Source: Companilactobacillus allii
GTDB lineage: Bacteria > Bacillota > Bacilli > Lactobacillales > Lactobacillaceae
DNA length: 64,000 bases
Assembly: GCF_001971585.1 (NCBI RefSeq)
Contig: NZ_CP019323.1
Location: 1,292,053-1,356,052, forward strand
Reading direction: 5' to 3'
Shown here in pieces: positions 35,220 to 44,767 of the stretch. The number at the start of each line of letters is the position of its first letter. Position 1 is the first letter of the stretch. The position numbers and the translations under genes are program-made. The notes below the pieces were generated by a model. It saw nothing but the letters and a program-made list of their open reading frames with translations. It did not search any database and was not told the DNA's origin.

Positions 35220-35741
35220 ATGTTTAATGTTTTTGTAAGAAAAGCACAAAATGATGATTTAGAACAAATTATCAAAGTTATTAATGATGCTAAGAACCTC
35301 ATCAAGAAATCAGGAAGTCCACAATGGCAAGATGGTGAACCCAGCCGATCAGTTCTTGAAGAAGATCTGCAACTAGGACGTGGATACGTCTTGATAGTTA
35401 ACGGTGATTTGGTCGGTTACACATGTTTAATGCAAACAAACGACCCACACTACGAAGTTATCCAAGATGGTAGCTGGAATAATACCACAGATAAATACGC
35501 CACATTGCATCGAGTTGCTATAGGGGATGGATATCGAGGTAAGCATCTAAGTGACTTTTTGATTTCAAACATGTTTACGATTGCGTACGGATTAGGATTT
35601 AGAAACTTCCGTATAGATACACATGCAATGAATAAAGGAATGCAACACGTATCAGAGAAGTTTGGATTTAAGTATCGGGGCATTATTTATGTCGGTGAAA
35701 AAGAAGATGATAGACGACTGGCTTATGAACTCAATATTTAG
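35220..35741 (+). CDS. GNAT family N-acetyltransferase
   Basis: A 173-residue acetyltransferase with the acetyl-CoA signature region VAIGDGYRGKHLSDFLIS (about 100-117) and the C-terminal GFRNFRIDTHAMNKGMQHVSEKFGF (two blocks). The acceptor substrate is unknown. The start is ATG 35220, 8 nt after SD AGGGAG; the longer ORF from GTG 35211 would lose that spacing. Its TAG stop overlaps the first bases of repeat R3. Confidence 0.87.
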   Translation: MFNVFVRKAQNDDLEQIIKVINDAKNLIKKSGSPQWQDGEPSRSVLEEDLQLGRGYVLIVNGDLVGYTCLMQTNDPHYEVIQDGSWNNTTDKYATLHRVAIGDGYRGKHLSDFLISNMFTIAYGLGFRNFRIDTHAMNKGMQHVSEKFGFKYRGIIYVGEKEDDRRLAYELNI

Positions 35742-35871
35742 AGCGTCACAACACACGGGAATTTCCGAGCATTAACCTAAAAGAAGCTGATATTTGCGAA
35801 TGCAAATACCAGCTTCTTTTAAGTTAAGCGGAAGAAATTGTGTGTTGTGGCGCGTTTGCGAAGCAAACAAG
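35741..35871 (+). repeat. Structured hairpin repeat, subfamily 1, copy R3
   Basis: 5' arm GCGTCACAACACAC pairs with GTGTGTTGTGGCGC (one G-U). Loop halves GGAATTTCCGAGCATTAAC and GTTAAGCGGAAGAAATT. Inner hairpin AAGAAGCTGATATTTGC/GCAAATACCAGCTTCTT. A small GTTTGC-GAA-GCAAAC hairpin ends the unit. Confidence 0.9.
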
Positions 35872-35902
35872 AAACAATCAAGCAGGTTATGCAATCATAC
35901 AA

Positions 35903-35982
35903 ATTTGCGAATGCAAATACCAGCTTCTTTTAAGTTAAGCGGAAGAAATTGTGTGTTGTGACGCGTTTGCGAAGCAAACAAG
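35903..35982 (+). repeat. Duplicated 3' half of repeat R3
   Basis: An 80-bp copy of 35792-35871, offset by 111 bp. It carries GTGTGTTGTGACGC, a perfect complement of the single 5' arm, where the first copy has a G-U pair. No 5' half accompanies it. Confidence 0.9.
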
Positions 35983-35993
35983 TAATTTAAACT

Positions 35994-37004
35994 CTAACGA
36001 CTATAATCATTGGCATCAGCCTTGGTAAATGCACCAACCAACTTATGTGGCAAATAAGGTTCTTCAAGGAAATCAACATCGTCCTTGCTCAAAGTTATAT
36101 CCAAAGCATCAACAGCGTCAATAAGATGAGACTTTTTAGTAGCTCCAACGATTGGGGCAGCGACTTGAGGCTTTTGCAATAACCATGCCAAAGCAACTTG
36201 AGCACGTTTTACACCATATTTATCAGCAATCTCACCAACTCTTTGAACGATTGGTTCATCCTGTTCTTCAGTAGAATCATATTTAGAACGTGCAACTTTG
36301 TCTGTTTCATATCTCTTAGTAGTTGATGACCAATCTCTTGCCAATCTACCAGAAGCTAGTGGACTATAAGGTGTCACAGCTATATTCTTCTCTTCGCAAA
36401 GTGGCATCATTTCACGTTCTTCTTCTCTATACAACAAATTGAGATGATTTTGCATAGAGACAAATTCAGTCCAATTATGTTCTTTGGCTACTGCTTGTGC
36501 CTCAGCAAATTGCCAAGCAAACATAGCAGAGGCACCGATATATCTAGCTTTACCAGACTTAACAACATCATGCAAAGCCTCCATAGTTTCTTCAATAGGA
36601 GTATTGTAGTCAAAGCGATGGATGATGTATAAATCAACGTAATCAGTTTGAAGACGTTTCAAACTTTGGTCAATTTGAGACATGATTGCCTTACGTGATA
36701 GTCCAGCGTAGTTAGGCTTTTGTTCAGGCGTGAAGAATACTTTAGTGGCGAGAACTATTTGATCTCTGTCAGCGTACTTTTTCAAAGCATCCCCAACAAA
36801 CTTCTCACTGTCACCATGCGAATAGATATTGGCAGTATCAAAGAAGTTAATACCCAAATCAAGGGCAGTCTTTATTACATCGGTACTCTTTTCTTCGTCT
36901 ATAGCCCAAGGGAACATGCCAGTTGAGGCATTACCAAATCCCATAGTTCCTAAGGCAATTCTTGAAACATCTAATCCTGTGTTACCAAACTTTGTATATT
37001 TCAT
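35994..37004 (-). CDS. Aldo/keto reductase
   Basis: A 336-residue NADPH-type AKR. N-terminal YTKFGNTGLDVSRIALGTMGFG, then FFDTANIYSHGDSE with the catalytic Asp and Tyr, and LQTDYVDLYIIHR with the active-site His. It is close to the YajO/YccK group of monomeric AKRs. Physiological substrate unknown. It follows the terminator of the upstream amidohydrolase operon, so it may have its own promoter. Confidence 0.9.
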   Translation of the reverse strand: MKYTKFGNTGLDVSRIALGTMGFGNASTGMFPWAIDEEKSTDVIKTALDLGINFFDTANIYSHGDSEKFVGDALKKYADRDQIVLATKVFFTPEQKPNYAGLSRKAIMSQIDQSLKRLQTDYVDLYIIHRFDYNTPIEETMEALHDVVKSGKARYIGASAMFAWQFAEAQAVAKEHNWTEFVSMQNHLNLLYREEEREMMPLCEEKNIAVTPYSPLASGRLARDWSSTTKRYETDKVARSKYDSTEEQDEPIVQRVGEIADKYGVKRAQVALAWLLQKPQVAAPIVGATKKSHLIDAVDALDITLSKDDVDFLEEPYLPHKLVGAFTKADANDYSR

Positions 37005-37023
37005 AAAGTGTATCCTTCCTTAT

Positions 37024-37072
37024 AAAAAGTCTCAACAAACCTGAGGTAATCAAGCGTATTGAGACTTTTTAA
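37024..37072 (-). terminator. Terminator after the amidohydrolase gene
   Basis: On the minus strand the stem AAAAAGTCTCAA/TTGAGACTTTTT encloses a 23-nt loop, starting inside the stop codon of the amidohydrolase gene. The long loop makes it of medium strength. Confidence 0.7.
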
Positions 37073-37974
37073 TTTAGCATATTTTTAAGATTCTCTGAAT
37101 AAATCAAGTTCTTTTGATCTACAGAAAGATCTAAATCATCTATTGCAGAGACAATTTGATTGGTTGCTCCAAAAGGTGGAATACCAAATGGGGCATCTGT
37201 CCCAAACAATACGTGGCTAGCTTTGAAAAAGTCTACAGTTAACTCGAGTGCCTTAGGGTTTCCCAAAAGTGCAGTATCAACGTAGAATTTCTTGAAGTCA
37301 TTATATTCAGTATCGGACATTGTATATTTGATACGTTGTGAGAAGAAGGGGATCATGGCACCAGCGTGGTGTACTAAAATTTTCAGATTGGGATACTTTT
37401 GGAAGTATCCTTTTTTGACCAAGTTATACATTGCTTGCGTCAATTCATATTCCCAGCTGAACGTAATATTGTTGTCACTACGAGATTCATCAAAGACTGG
37501 ATGTAACCAGATAGGAATATTCAGTTCATTTAATTTAGCAAAAATTGGTTCGTATTCATCAGAAGTAATCGGCTTATTTAGAGCTCTAGTAAATAATTGA
37601 ACTCCAATTAACTCGTCATTTTTTGTGATTTGTTCATCAATGATCTTTATAGCACCAGATACTGAGTTCATGGGCAACATCGCTACCGCAGACACGAAAA
37701 TATCATTATCTTTTACCATGTTTATCAGTTCTTCATTTGCAAGATTGCATAGTTTCACTGAAGTCTTAATATCAACATAGTCTTCAGGGTTCAAATTAAC
37801 ATTGGAAATAACTTGCACGACATCAGATGCCAAACCAGTTTTTCTCTTTTCAATATCAGTTAATACATCATTTTGCAAATAAGGATTCTTGGCTAATAAA
37901 TTATTATCGATTTGTTTCATTTGAGTGTAAAAATTACTAGGTAATACATGAGCGAATACATCAATTTTTGTCAT
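37069..37974 (-). CDS. Amidohydrolase family protein (ACMSD-like TIM barrel)
   Basis: A 301-residue metal-dependent hydrolase or decarboxylase. The N-terminus KIDVFAHVLP has only one His (F-A-H), where the usual metal motif is H-x-H. Further ligands are likely in IWLHPVFDES (His about 157) and LVHHAGAMIPFFSQRI (His about 201-202). FGTDAPFG near residue 255 supplies the conserved Asp. It resembles 2-amino-3-carboxymuconate semialdehyde decarboxylase-like proteins, but the substrate is unknown. It follows the NmrA-like gene by 3 bp in a MerR-type operon. Confidence 0.82.
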   Translation of the reverse strand: MTKIDVFAHVLPSNFYTQMKQIDNNLLAKNPYLQNDVLTDIEKRKTGLASDVVQVISNVNLNPEDYVDIKTSVKLCNLANEELINMVKDNDIFVSAVAMLPMNSVSGAIKIIDEQITKNDELIGVQLFTRALNKPITSDEYEPIFAKLNELNIPIWLHPVFDESRSDNNITFSWEYELTQAMYNLVKKGYFQKYPNLKILVHHAGAMIPFFSQRIKYTMSDTEYNDFKKFYVDTALLGNPKALELTVDFFKASHVLFGTDAPFGIPPFGATNQIVSAIDDLDLSVDQKNLIYSENLKNMLN

Positions 37975-37977
37975 AAG

Positions 37978-38619
37978 TTAAATCCATTCTGGTTTGTCAC
38001 CGTCAGTATTTGGTTTGTTTAATCCTACACTTTCACCAATGTGTTTAGTAGGATCGTTCAATAATTTGATCACAAAATCTGCGATACTTTTTCGTGAGAC
38101 CTCAGTACCCTTGAATGGTTCAGTTTTTTGTGTTGTTTCATAGTTGATTTCATCTTTGTTACTCATCCAAGCAGGACGAATCATTGTGTAATCTGTGTTT
38201 GAGGCTTCGATCAATTGTGCTGATTTTCTAAATCCGGGCAAATAATCGGCAATGGCTTGTTCGTTCCATTCTCCAAATTTACCGGGGACTTCATGATAGG
38301 CACCAAGTGAACTGATAAAAATCAAACGCTTTTTACCAGCTTGTTTCATAGCGTTGAGAAGGCTAGTTGCTTGGTCTGCTAAGTTAGGTCCACCGACGTT
38401 TGAATAAACTATATCGACACCATCCATTGTTTTAGCCAAAGAATCTGTATCAAGAATATCACCATCAACCAATTCTACACGGTCATTTGTTTCATATTGA
38501 TTCAAGCGACTACTGTTTCGCAAGAACAAAACTAGTTGATCGTCAGTTTCGTTGAGCAATCTGTCAGTAACAATCCTTGCTGTCTGACCATGTGCGCCAA
38601 CGATTAGAACTTTTGTCAT
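37978..38619 (-). CDS. NAD(P)H-binding NmrA-like/SDR protein
   Basis: A 213-residue Rossmann protein. The motif KVLIVGAHGQTARIV lies at the N-terminus, then DIVYSNVGGPNL, FISSLGAYHEVPG and YTMIRPAWM. It is the NAD(P)-binding YwnB/NmrA style and is related to the 31647-32276 gene. Function unknown; possibly a quinone- or redox-stress protein. First gene of a two-gene operon preceded by a MerR-type promoter. Confidence 0.82.
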   Translation of the reverse strand: MTKVLIVGAHGQTARIVTDRLLNETDDQLVLFLRNSSRLNQYETNDRVELVDGDILDTDSLAKTMDGVDIVYSNVGGPNLADQATSLLNAMKQAGKKRLIFISSLGAYHEVPGKFGEWNEQAIADYLPGFRKSAQLIEASNTDYTMIRPAWMSNKDEINYETTQKTEPFKGTEVSRKSIADFVIKLLNDPTKHIGESVGLNKPNTDGDKPEWI

Positions 38620-38644
38620 ATATATTCCTCCTTTCGATGATTAA

Positions 38645-38675
38645 ATCATATACCTTGAAGTTTACTTTAAGGCAA
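38645..38675 (-). promoter_or_regulatory. Second MerR-type promoter
   Basis: On the minus strand TTGCCT (38675-38670) and TATGAT (38650-38645) are 19 bp apart. The dyad CCTTAAAG-TAAA-CTTCAAGG fills the spacer. It shares -35, spacer length and arms with the promoter at 31585-31615. Confidence 0.82.
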
Positions 38676-38688
38676 CTATTAAATGTGA

Positions 38689-39624
38689 TTAATTCATAGG
38701 TTTTTCCCAAGAACCTTTAGTTTCAACGTTTGCTTGATCTGCAAGTGTCTCTAATTTTTCAATTTCTGCTGATGTTAACTTGATAGTTATAGCTTGTTTA
38801 GTTTCACCAATATATTTTTCTTTAGTTACACCGATGATTGGTAGGGTATTTTTGTTGATGGCCCAACTTTGTGCTATTTGTGCGGCGGATGCATCATATT
38901 TCTTACCGATTTCACTCAATTCATTTGTCAGAGCTTCTAGTTCTGGTAACATCTTGTTATATTTGGATGCTCTAGAGCTACCTGCTGGTAGGGGATTGTT
39001 AGTATTGTATTTACCACTCAAGGCACCTTGTTCCAATACCATGTATGAGAAGAAATCGATATTATTTTCATTACAGTAATCGATAATTCCGGCCTTTTCA
39101 GATGAACGATATAGTAAACTGTAGTGATTTTGGATAGCTGAAATACTGATTCCTTCTTTTTGAAGAATACTATTTGCTAGCTTTATTTCGTCCAAATTAT
39201 GGTTTGAAACACCAACGCGTTTGATCTTGCCACTTTTAACTAAGGGAATTAGTTGAGGAGTCCATTTTTCTACGTCAGCAGGATTATGAATCCAATAAAT
39301 GTCAACATAGTCTGTATGTAATCTCTTGAGACTTCCTTCGAGCATATTTGCCATGGCGTTTTCACTGTCATCAGCAATTTGTGGTGTGAATTTAGTTGAT
39401 AGTAGGTAATCTTCTCGTTTATAGTACTTTAACAAATCACCAACGAATGTTTCAGAGGCACCCATTCCATAGACTGCAGCAGTATCCCATAGGTTAAGTC
39501 CAGCACTCATAGCCGAATCAACAACTGGTTTTAGGTCTTTAGTAGTAAGTGGATCACCAAAGACTTCCTCAGAGCCCCAAGCCCAAGTTCCAAGTGCTAC
39601 TGATGGTAAATTTTGTTCAGTCAT
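38689..39624 (-). CDS. Aldo/keto reductase
   Basis: A 311-residue AKR: NLWDTAAVYGMGASE with the active Asp/Tyr, then LHTDYVDIYWIHNPADVEKW with the catalytic His, and C-terminal cofactor region PIIGVTKEKYIGE. Substrate unknown. It is divergent from a LysR regulator across 133 bp, the usual arrangement for a LysR-controlled gene. Confidence 0.9.
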   Translation of the reverse strand: MTEQNLPSVALGTWAWGSEEVFGDPLTTKDLKPVVDSAMSAGLNLWDTAAVYGMGASETFVGDLLKYYKREDYLLSTKFTPQIADDSENAMANMLEGSLKRLHTDYVDIYWIHNPADVEKWTPQLIPLVKSGKIKRVGVSNHNLDEIKLANSILQKEGISISAIQNHYSLLYRSSEKAGIIDYCNENNIDFFSYMVLEQGALSGKYNTNNPLPAGSSRASKYNKMLPELEALTNELSEIGKKYDASAAQIAQSWAINKNTLPIIGVTKEKYIGETKQAITIKLTSAEIEKLETLADQANVETKGSWEKPMN

Positions 39625-39757
39625 ATTAAAAGTTCCTTCTTTCAGTTTAAATGTTCAGTAAGTCCATATTAGATCAATGGATTTATGATGTACAATACTT
39701 ATAATAAATAGTTTGAAATGCCTAAAAGTAATAATTAGATCAATAAAGGAGATATTT

Positions 39758-40627
39758 ATGGAGATTAGAGTATTGAATTATTTCTTGGCCATTGCTAGAG
39801 AAGAGAATATTACTAAAGCTGCGATATCTTTGAATGTAACTCAACCAACCTTGTCCAGACAATTACAACAATTGGAAGAAGAACTGGGTGTGAAACTTTT
39901 TGAAAAAGAAAAGCGTAAGATGGTTTTGACAAATGAAGGGATGCTGTTGAAAAGACGTGCCCAAGAAATAGTTTCATTGACGGACAAGACTGTTAATGAG
40001 GTTTCACATAAAGATCTGGATCTTAGTGGAGAGATTACTATTGGATCTGGAGAATTGAAGAGTGTTGATACATTATCCAAGATCATTGTTGGATTTGAGA
40101 ATAAATACCCAGAGGTAACATTTAATGTGTTCAGTGGTAATAGTGAAGACATCAAGAATCGAATGGACCAAGGAATGATTGATATCGCGTTATTTTTAGA
40201 ACCGATAAATATAGAAAAATACGATTTCTTGAGAATGAATGTGAATGAGACTTTCGGATTACTGGTAAGAAATGATTCAAAATTGGCCCAAAAATCATTT
40301 ATTGAACCAAAGGACCTACAAGATGTTTCTCTTATCATGTCAACTAGGGCAGCCGTTAATCATGAATTAATGAATTGGTTTGGAAACTATCAAAAGAAAT
40401 TGAAGATAATCTCAAATTACAACTTGATTTATAACAGTGTTAAATTAGTTCAAAATGGCTTGGGAGCAATGGTGTGTCTTAAACTAGATGTTAATTATCA
40501 GAATCTAGTATTTGTTCCTTTGAGGGATGCACCTATTTTGAATTCTGTTGTTGCATGGCATTCAGGACAGGTTTTCTCTAGAACTACTACAGCCTTTGTG
40601 GAATATCTAAAAAATTGTTTACAGTAA
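39758..40627 (+). CDS. LysR family transcriptional regulator
   Basis: A 289-residue LTTR with the N-terminal helix-turn-helix VLNYFLAIAREENITKAAI and SLNVTQPTLSRQLQQLEEEL. The effector-binding part follows from about 90. The start is ATG 39758 with SD AAAGGAG; the ORF extension from 39713 is unsupported. Likely regulator of the divergent aldo/keto reductase and itself. Confidence 0.92.
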   Translation: MEIRVLNYFLAIAREENITKAAISLNVTQPTLSRQLQQLEEELGVKLFEKEKRKMVLTNEGMLLKRRAQEIVSLTDKTVNEVSHKDLDLSGEITIGSGELKSVDTLSKIIVGFENKYPEVTFNVFSGNSEDIKNRMDQGMIDIALFLEPINIEKYDFLRMNVNETFGLLVRNDSKLAQKSFIEPKDLQDVSLIMSTRAAVNHELMNWFGNYQKKLKIISNYNLIYNSVKLVQNGLGAMVCLKLDVNYQNLVFVPLRDAPILNSVVAWHSGQVFSRTTTAFVEYLKNCLQ

Positions 40628-40714
40628 AGAACTGGTTATGCTTTCTTTTTAGATTTCATTTTGTATAATTAATAAGTTAATTAAGGTCAAAATTATTGGG
40701 GAGCTGGTTTAAAT

Positions 40715-41863
40715 TTGAATGAGAAGAAGTCTTGGTGGGGGAGCCCACGAACTATTACCAATACGATCCAAAATCGTAAAATTTCTTGGCTAGAATTATT
40801 TTCAGACTTAATCTATGTTGTCATTATTCATAGCTTTGTAGAGAACTTAACCGAGCATTTTGATTTTGTAGGTTTTGTGACATTTTGGGTTTTATTTTTA
40901 TTTTTTTTCAACACTTGGACAAATATGGTGTTGTACTTTGATCTTCATGGTGAGAATAATCTACGTAATGTTTTTTTTGCATTATTACAAGTAGTCTCCA
41001 TTGCAATAACCGCCACATTTGCGGGGGACTTTTTTGAAGGTAATTATACGGGATTCATTTTAGCGTATTCTTTCAATCAATTGATTTACATGTACTTGTA
41101 TTTGAAGACAATGATTGCTGATCCGTTACATGCAATCACTACACGGCCTTTTCTGATTAATTATGTCGTTGGTGAAATAATATTTATCGGCAGTATTTTT
41201 GTAGGAAACATTAATTTACAACGTTTAATGATTTTTATAAGTTTATTGATATTTGTTAGTACGGTAATGATAGAGAATAGGAACTTTGATAAGGAATTCA
41301 AGATGAGGAAGATACCTTTTGAATTGAATTCGGCTATTTTGGAACGATATGGTTTGTTTACGATGATAGTACTAGGAGAATCATTAGCTGGAATTATCGA
41401 ACACATGACTGAGGAACATACTCATTTGGTTGATTATAGTCACTTTGTGCTAGCCATTATTTGTATTATCGGTACCTGGATGATTTACTATACTATGATG
41501 GATGAAAGACAAGTTTTAGCTAAAAGATATGCTCCAATCTCTTTGTTTAGAGGAATACATAGATTCTTAATAGCATGTCTAATCTTACAATCATTCTTTA
41601 TATCAAGAATCGTTGATGAATTTTCACCAATATATTTCCAAGGATTATCTGTGGTGACAATAGCTTCATTATTGGCGTTGTTGGCACTAACTAGAGGCAA
41701 ATTATTCAATCCCAATCCTTTGTCGAATAAAGAAACTACAGCTATAGTGATTTTGATCTTAGTCATTTTAGTAATGTCATTTGTACCAATATTCACTGGG
41801 TTGTTAGTCGACGATTTAGTAATGTTAACAGTAGGTGTTTGGCTTTGGACTTTGAAATCATAA
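40715..41863 (+). CDS. ltrA: Low temperature requirement protein A (LtrA) family membrane protein
   Basis: A 382-residue protein with about ten to twelve membrane segments. The LtrA hallmark is the N-terminal ISWLELFSDLIYVVIIH, followed later by RYGLFTMIVLGESLAGII. First described in Listeria cold growth; molecular function unknown. The start is TTG 40715 with GGGGAG 11 nt upstream, as no in-frame ATG exists nearby. Confidence 0.88.
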   Translation: MNEKKSWWGSPRTITNTIQNRKISWLELFSDLIYVVIIHSFVENLTEHFDFVGFVTFWVLFLFFFNTWTNMVLYFDLHGENNLRNVFFALLQVVSIAITATFAGDFFEGNYTGFILAYSFNQLIYMYLYLKTMIADPLHAITTRPFLINYVVGEIIFIGSIFVGNINLQRLMIFISLLIFVSTVMIENRNFDKEFKMRKIPFELNSAILERYGLFTMIVLGESLAGIIEHMTEEHTHLVDYSHFVLAIICIIGTWMIYYTMMDERQVLAKRYAPISLFRGIHRFLIACLILQSFFISRIVDEFSPIYFQGLSVVTIASLLALLALTRGKLFNPNPLSNKETTAIVILILVILVMSFVPIFTGLLVDDLVMLTVGVWLWTLKS

Positions 41864-41873
41864 AAGAGTAAGC

Positions 41874-41909
41874 AAAAAGGAACCGGAAATTTTAATCCGA
41901 TTCCTTTTT
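41874..41909. terminator. Bidirectional terminator between ltrA and the rRNA methyltransferase gene
   Basis: Stem AAAAAGGAACCGGA/TCCGATTCCTTTTT with one mismatch and an 8-nt loop lies between the converging stops. Confidence 0.85.
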
Positions 41910-41916
41910 ATTTGCA

Positions 41917-43296
41917 CTATCTACGGCTTAACTTCACAACTGTTTCAACGTGTGGAGTTTGTGGGAACATATCAACTGGTTGTAGGTAATCAACACGATA
42001 TTTATTAGTTAAACGTGTTAAGTCCTTTGCCAAAGTTGAAGGGTTACATGAGATATAGACAAGTTTCTCTGGTCTATGACGCAATAATGTATCGATCAAT
42101 TTACCATCTAATCCTGTACGTGGAGGATCAACGATGATGGCATTTGGCTTGATGTGGTCAGTTAATAATTCTGGATATACTTCATCAACTGAACCTACAT
42201 AATAGTCAGCGTTGTCGATCTTGTTCAATTCAGCATTCTTCTTAGCATCAGCTATTGCTTCTGGAATTATTTCGATTCCGTAAACATGGTCGACTTTTTT
42301 GGCAAGTGTGATACCGATAGTACCAACACCACAGTAGGCATCCAGCAAGACATCTTGTTCTTGAGGGTTCAATGCGGTCGTGGCAATATCGTATAACTTG
42401 TCAGTTTGAATTGAGTTGAGTTGCAAGAATGCACGTGGTGAAAGGTTGAAGACATAGCCATTGATATCTTCTTGTAAATATTCATCACCCCAAACAAGTC
42501 TTGTCTCATCTCCCCAAACACTACCTTTGTCATCAGTGTTGATGTTTTGAGAAATAGAGCTAACTTCTGGGATTAATTCATTGATTTTTTCGATGATTTT
42601 ACGTTCTTTTAAGAACTTCTTTGAACGAGTGATGAAGGTAACTTGAAGTTTGTTAAACTCTACTGATTGACGTATTACGATCATGCGTAGAATTCCTGAT
42701 TTTGCCTCAGGATTATATACTGGAATACCAAGTTCCTTAATGATATCAACAATTTTGCGCATTGCAGTCATTGTTAGATCCATCTGGGTAGGCATTTCTT
42801 TTAGATCAACCAATTGTTGTGTGCCATCTTTGTATAATCCACAAAGTATTTCACCGTCAATTTCTTGAATAGGGAATTGCGCCTTGTTACGGTATTTTTC
42901 CTGTTGTGGTGAGGGAATAGTTGGTTTGATATTGTAGTGTTCATATGCATAAGGTTTGTATTTCTCAATTGATTCACGCAAAATATCTGCTTTGAATCTT
43001 AGTTGGTCATCATATTTAATATGAGCAAATTCCAAGCCTCCAACCTCACTAGCAAGTTCTGGAGTTTCTGGATTACGAAAAGGACTAGCTTCTCTTATTT
43101 TATGAATTTTACCATTTAAGAATTTAGGGTGAACTTCGGTGATCTCACAAACGATGACATCTTCAGGTACAGCTCTTGGTACGAAGACGATAACGTGTTT
43201 GAAGAAACCAATTCCTTCACCGTTAATTCCGATTCTTTTGATTGTAAGTGGGAAACGGTCGCCCACTTCGAGTTCTTCTGTTATATTAGTATCCAT
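41917..43296 (-). CDS. rlmD: 23S rRNA (uracil-5-)-methyltransferase, RlmD/RlmCD family
   Basis: SAM-dependent methyltransferase of 459 residues that makes m5U in 23S rRNA. An N-terminal TRAM domain (about 10-70) precedes the SAM region LLDAYCGVGTIGITLA (about 310-325). The active cysteine motif is VYISCNPSTLAKD (about 410-422). The Fe-S cysteine cluster of E. coli RlmD is not apparent, closer to the Bacillus RlmCD type. The true start is ATG 43296 with SD AAAGGA; the ORF upstream of it adds 47 unsupported residues. Confidence 0.9.
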   Translation of the reverse strand: MDTNITEELEVGDRFPLTIKRIGINGEGIGFFKHVIVFVPRAVPEDVIVCEITEVHPKFLNGKIHKIREASPFRNPETPELASEVGGLEFAHIKYDDQLRFKADILRESIEKYKPYAYEHYNIKPTIPSPQQEKYRNKAQFPIQEIDGEILCGLYKDGTQQLVDLKEMPTQMDLTMTAMRKIVDIIKELGIPVYNPEAKSGILRMIVIRQSVEFNKLQVTFITRSKKFLKERKIIEKINELIPEVSSISQNINTDDKGSVWGDETRLVWGDEYLQEDINGYVFNLSPRAFLQLNSIQTDKLYDIATTALNPQEQDVLLDAYCGVGTIGITLAKKVDHVYGIEIIPEAIADAKKNAELNKIDNADYYVGSVDEVYPELLTDHIKPNAIIVDPPRTGLDGKLIDTLLRHRPEKLVYISCNPSTLAKDLTRLTNKYRVDYLQPVDMFPQTPHVETVVKLSRR

Positions 43297-43361
43297 TAGA
43301 TTTTTCCTTTTTTTAAAAATGCGGTAAGCTACACTAGAGTATAACATGTGAGGTGAGGATA

Positions 43362-44129
43362 TTGGCAAAAGTAACAAAAATACAGGCTCAAAAACGAAAA
43401 GGAAGATACAATGTTTACCTCGATGGTGAATATTCATTCCCAGTTAGTGAGACGACATTAGTTGATTATCGATTGATGAATGGTCTTGAATTAGATGATG
43501 CACAAATAAAAGAAATAAAATCACGTGAGAACATAAATAAAGCTTACGGTGATGCAGTGAATTATTTGAGTTATGAACTACGAACTGAAAAGGAAATGCG
43601 TGATTACTTATATAAGAAAGAATATAGTTCACCAGTTGTTTTTTCAGTTATGGAACGTCTCCAGAAACTAAATTATATGGACGATAATGCTTATGCAGTA
43701 AGTTTCATTAATACACAGTTGAATACGACTGCGAATGGTCCTAAAGTGATTAGACAAAAAATGATTCAAAAAGGTGTCCCAGCGACGATCATTGAAGATA
43801 AGTTATCTGAGATCGATCAGGACAAATTGTTGGAGAATGCTACTGTATTTGCTGGTAAGCAAGTTAGAAAACAACGCCATAAGTCCTTCCAACAGATGAT
43901 GACTAAGCTTAAACAAGGACTATATCAAAAAGGATATAGTGGAGAAATCATTAGCCAAGCAATTGATGACTTAGAACTAGAACGTGACGATGAGTCTGAA
44001 ACTGAGAATTTACAGTTATTGGTGGAAAAAGTAAAGCATAGGTATAATAATCCTGCCAAATTAATAAATTATCTGATGACTAAAGGATATAGATACGATG
44101 CTATCAAAAAAGTTCTGAAAGGTGAGTAG
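43362..44129 (+). CDS. recX: Recombination regulator RecX
   Basis: A 255-residue RecX, the modulator of RecA filaments. It has repeated three-helix units: LSYELRTEKEMRDYL, YMDDNAYAVSFI and GPKVIRQKMIQKGVP. The start is TTG 43362, with SD GGTGAGG 4-10 nt upstream. The longer Gram-positive form is expected. It faces away from the methyltransferase gene across 65 bp. Confidence 0.9.
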   Translation: MAKVTKIQAQKRKGRYNVYLDGEYSFPVSETTLVDYRLMNGLELDDAQIKEIKSRENINKAYGDAVNYLSYELRTEKEMRDYLYKKEYSSPVVFSVMERLQKLNYMDDNAYAVSFINTQLNTTANGPKVIRQKMIQKGVPATIIEDKLSEIDQDKLLENATVFAGKQVRKQRHKSFQQMMTKLKQGLYQKGYSGEIISQAIDDLELERDDESETENLQLLVEKVKHRYNNPAKLINYLMTKGYRYDAIKKVLKGE

Positions 44130-44213
44130 GTTTTTCGATACATAATATCTTTCAATTGTTTCACAGCTCTGTTATAATTTTTCGTGAACAAGAAGCGGAA
44201 AGCCGGGTAATTT

Positions 44214-44747
44214 ATGCAGATTCCTAAAGAAGGAGATTACGTGGCAATCCAAAGTTATAAGCATGATGGTCATTTACATCGTACTTGGCGTGAAACAATG
44301 GTGTTAAAGACAAGTGAGAATGAGATAATCGGCTGTAATGAGAATACTCTTGTTACTGAATCAGATGGTCGTCGATGGGTAACACGAGAACCGGCTTTGG
44401 TTTATTTTCATAAACATTACTGGTTCAATATTATTACCATGATACGAGAAAGCGGAGTATCCTACTACTGCAATTTAGCGACACCGTTTGCCTTAGATAA
44501 AGAAGCTATCAAATATATTGATTACGATTTGGATGTAAAGGTCTTTCCAGATGGAGAGAAGCGTCTACTTGATGTTGATGAATATGCAGCACATAGTAAG
44601 ATGTGGAATTATCCACCAGAGATAGATGCAATTTTACATCGGAATGTCGACATTTTAATTGATTGGATAGATAAGGGAAAGGGTCCTTTCTCTCAATCTT
44701 ACGTAGATTTATGGATGCAAAGATATGAAGAATTGTCACACCATTAA
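44214..44747 (+). CDS. DUF402 protein, YgaC/nucleoside di- and triphosphatase-like
   Basis: A 177-residue DUF402 protein. Residues [20 protein letters not shown] start the fold. The conserved [14 protein letters not shown] (about 81-94) and [12 protein letters not shown] (about 104-115) supply acidic metal ligands. Relatives in Staphylococcus hydrolyse nucleoside tri- and diphosphates. SD AAGCGG/CGGG is weak. It commonly follows recX in lactic acid bacteria (from memory). Confidence 0.87.
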   Translation: MQIPKEGDYVAIQSYKHDGHLHRTWRETMVLKTSENEIIGCNENTLVTESDGRRWVTREPALVYFHKHYWFNIITMIRESGVSYYCNLATPFALDKEAIKYIDYDLDVKVFPDGEKRLLDVDEYAAHSKMWNYPPEIDAILHRNVDILIDWIDKGKGPFSQSYVDLWMQRYEELSHH

Positions 44748-44767
44748 TTCGGATTGCCCATACACAT

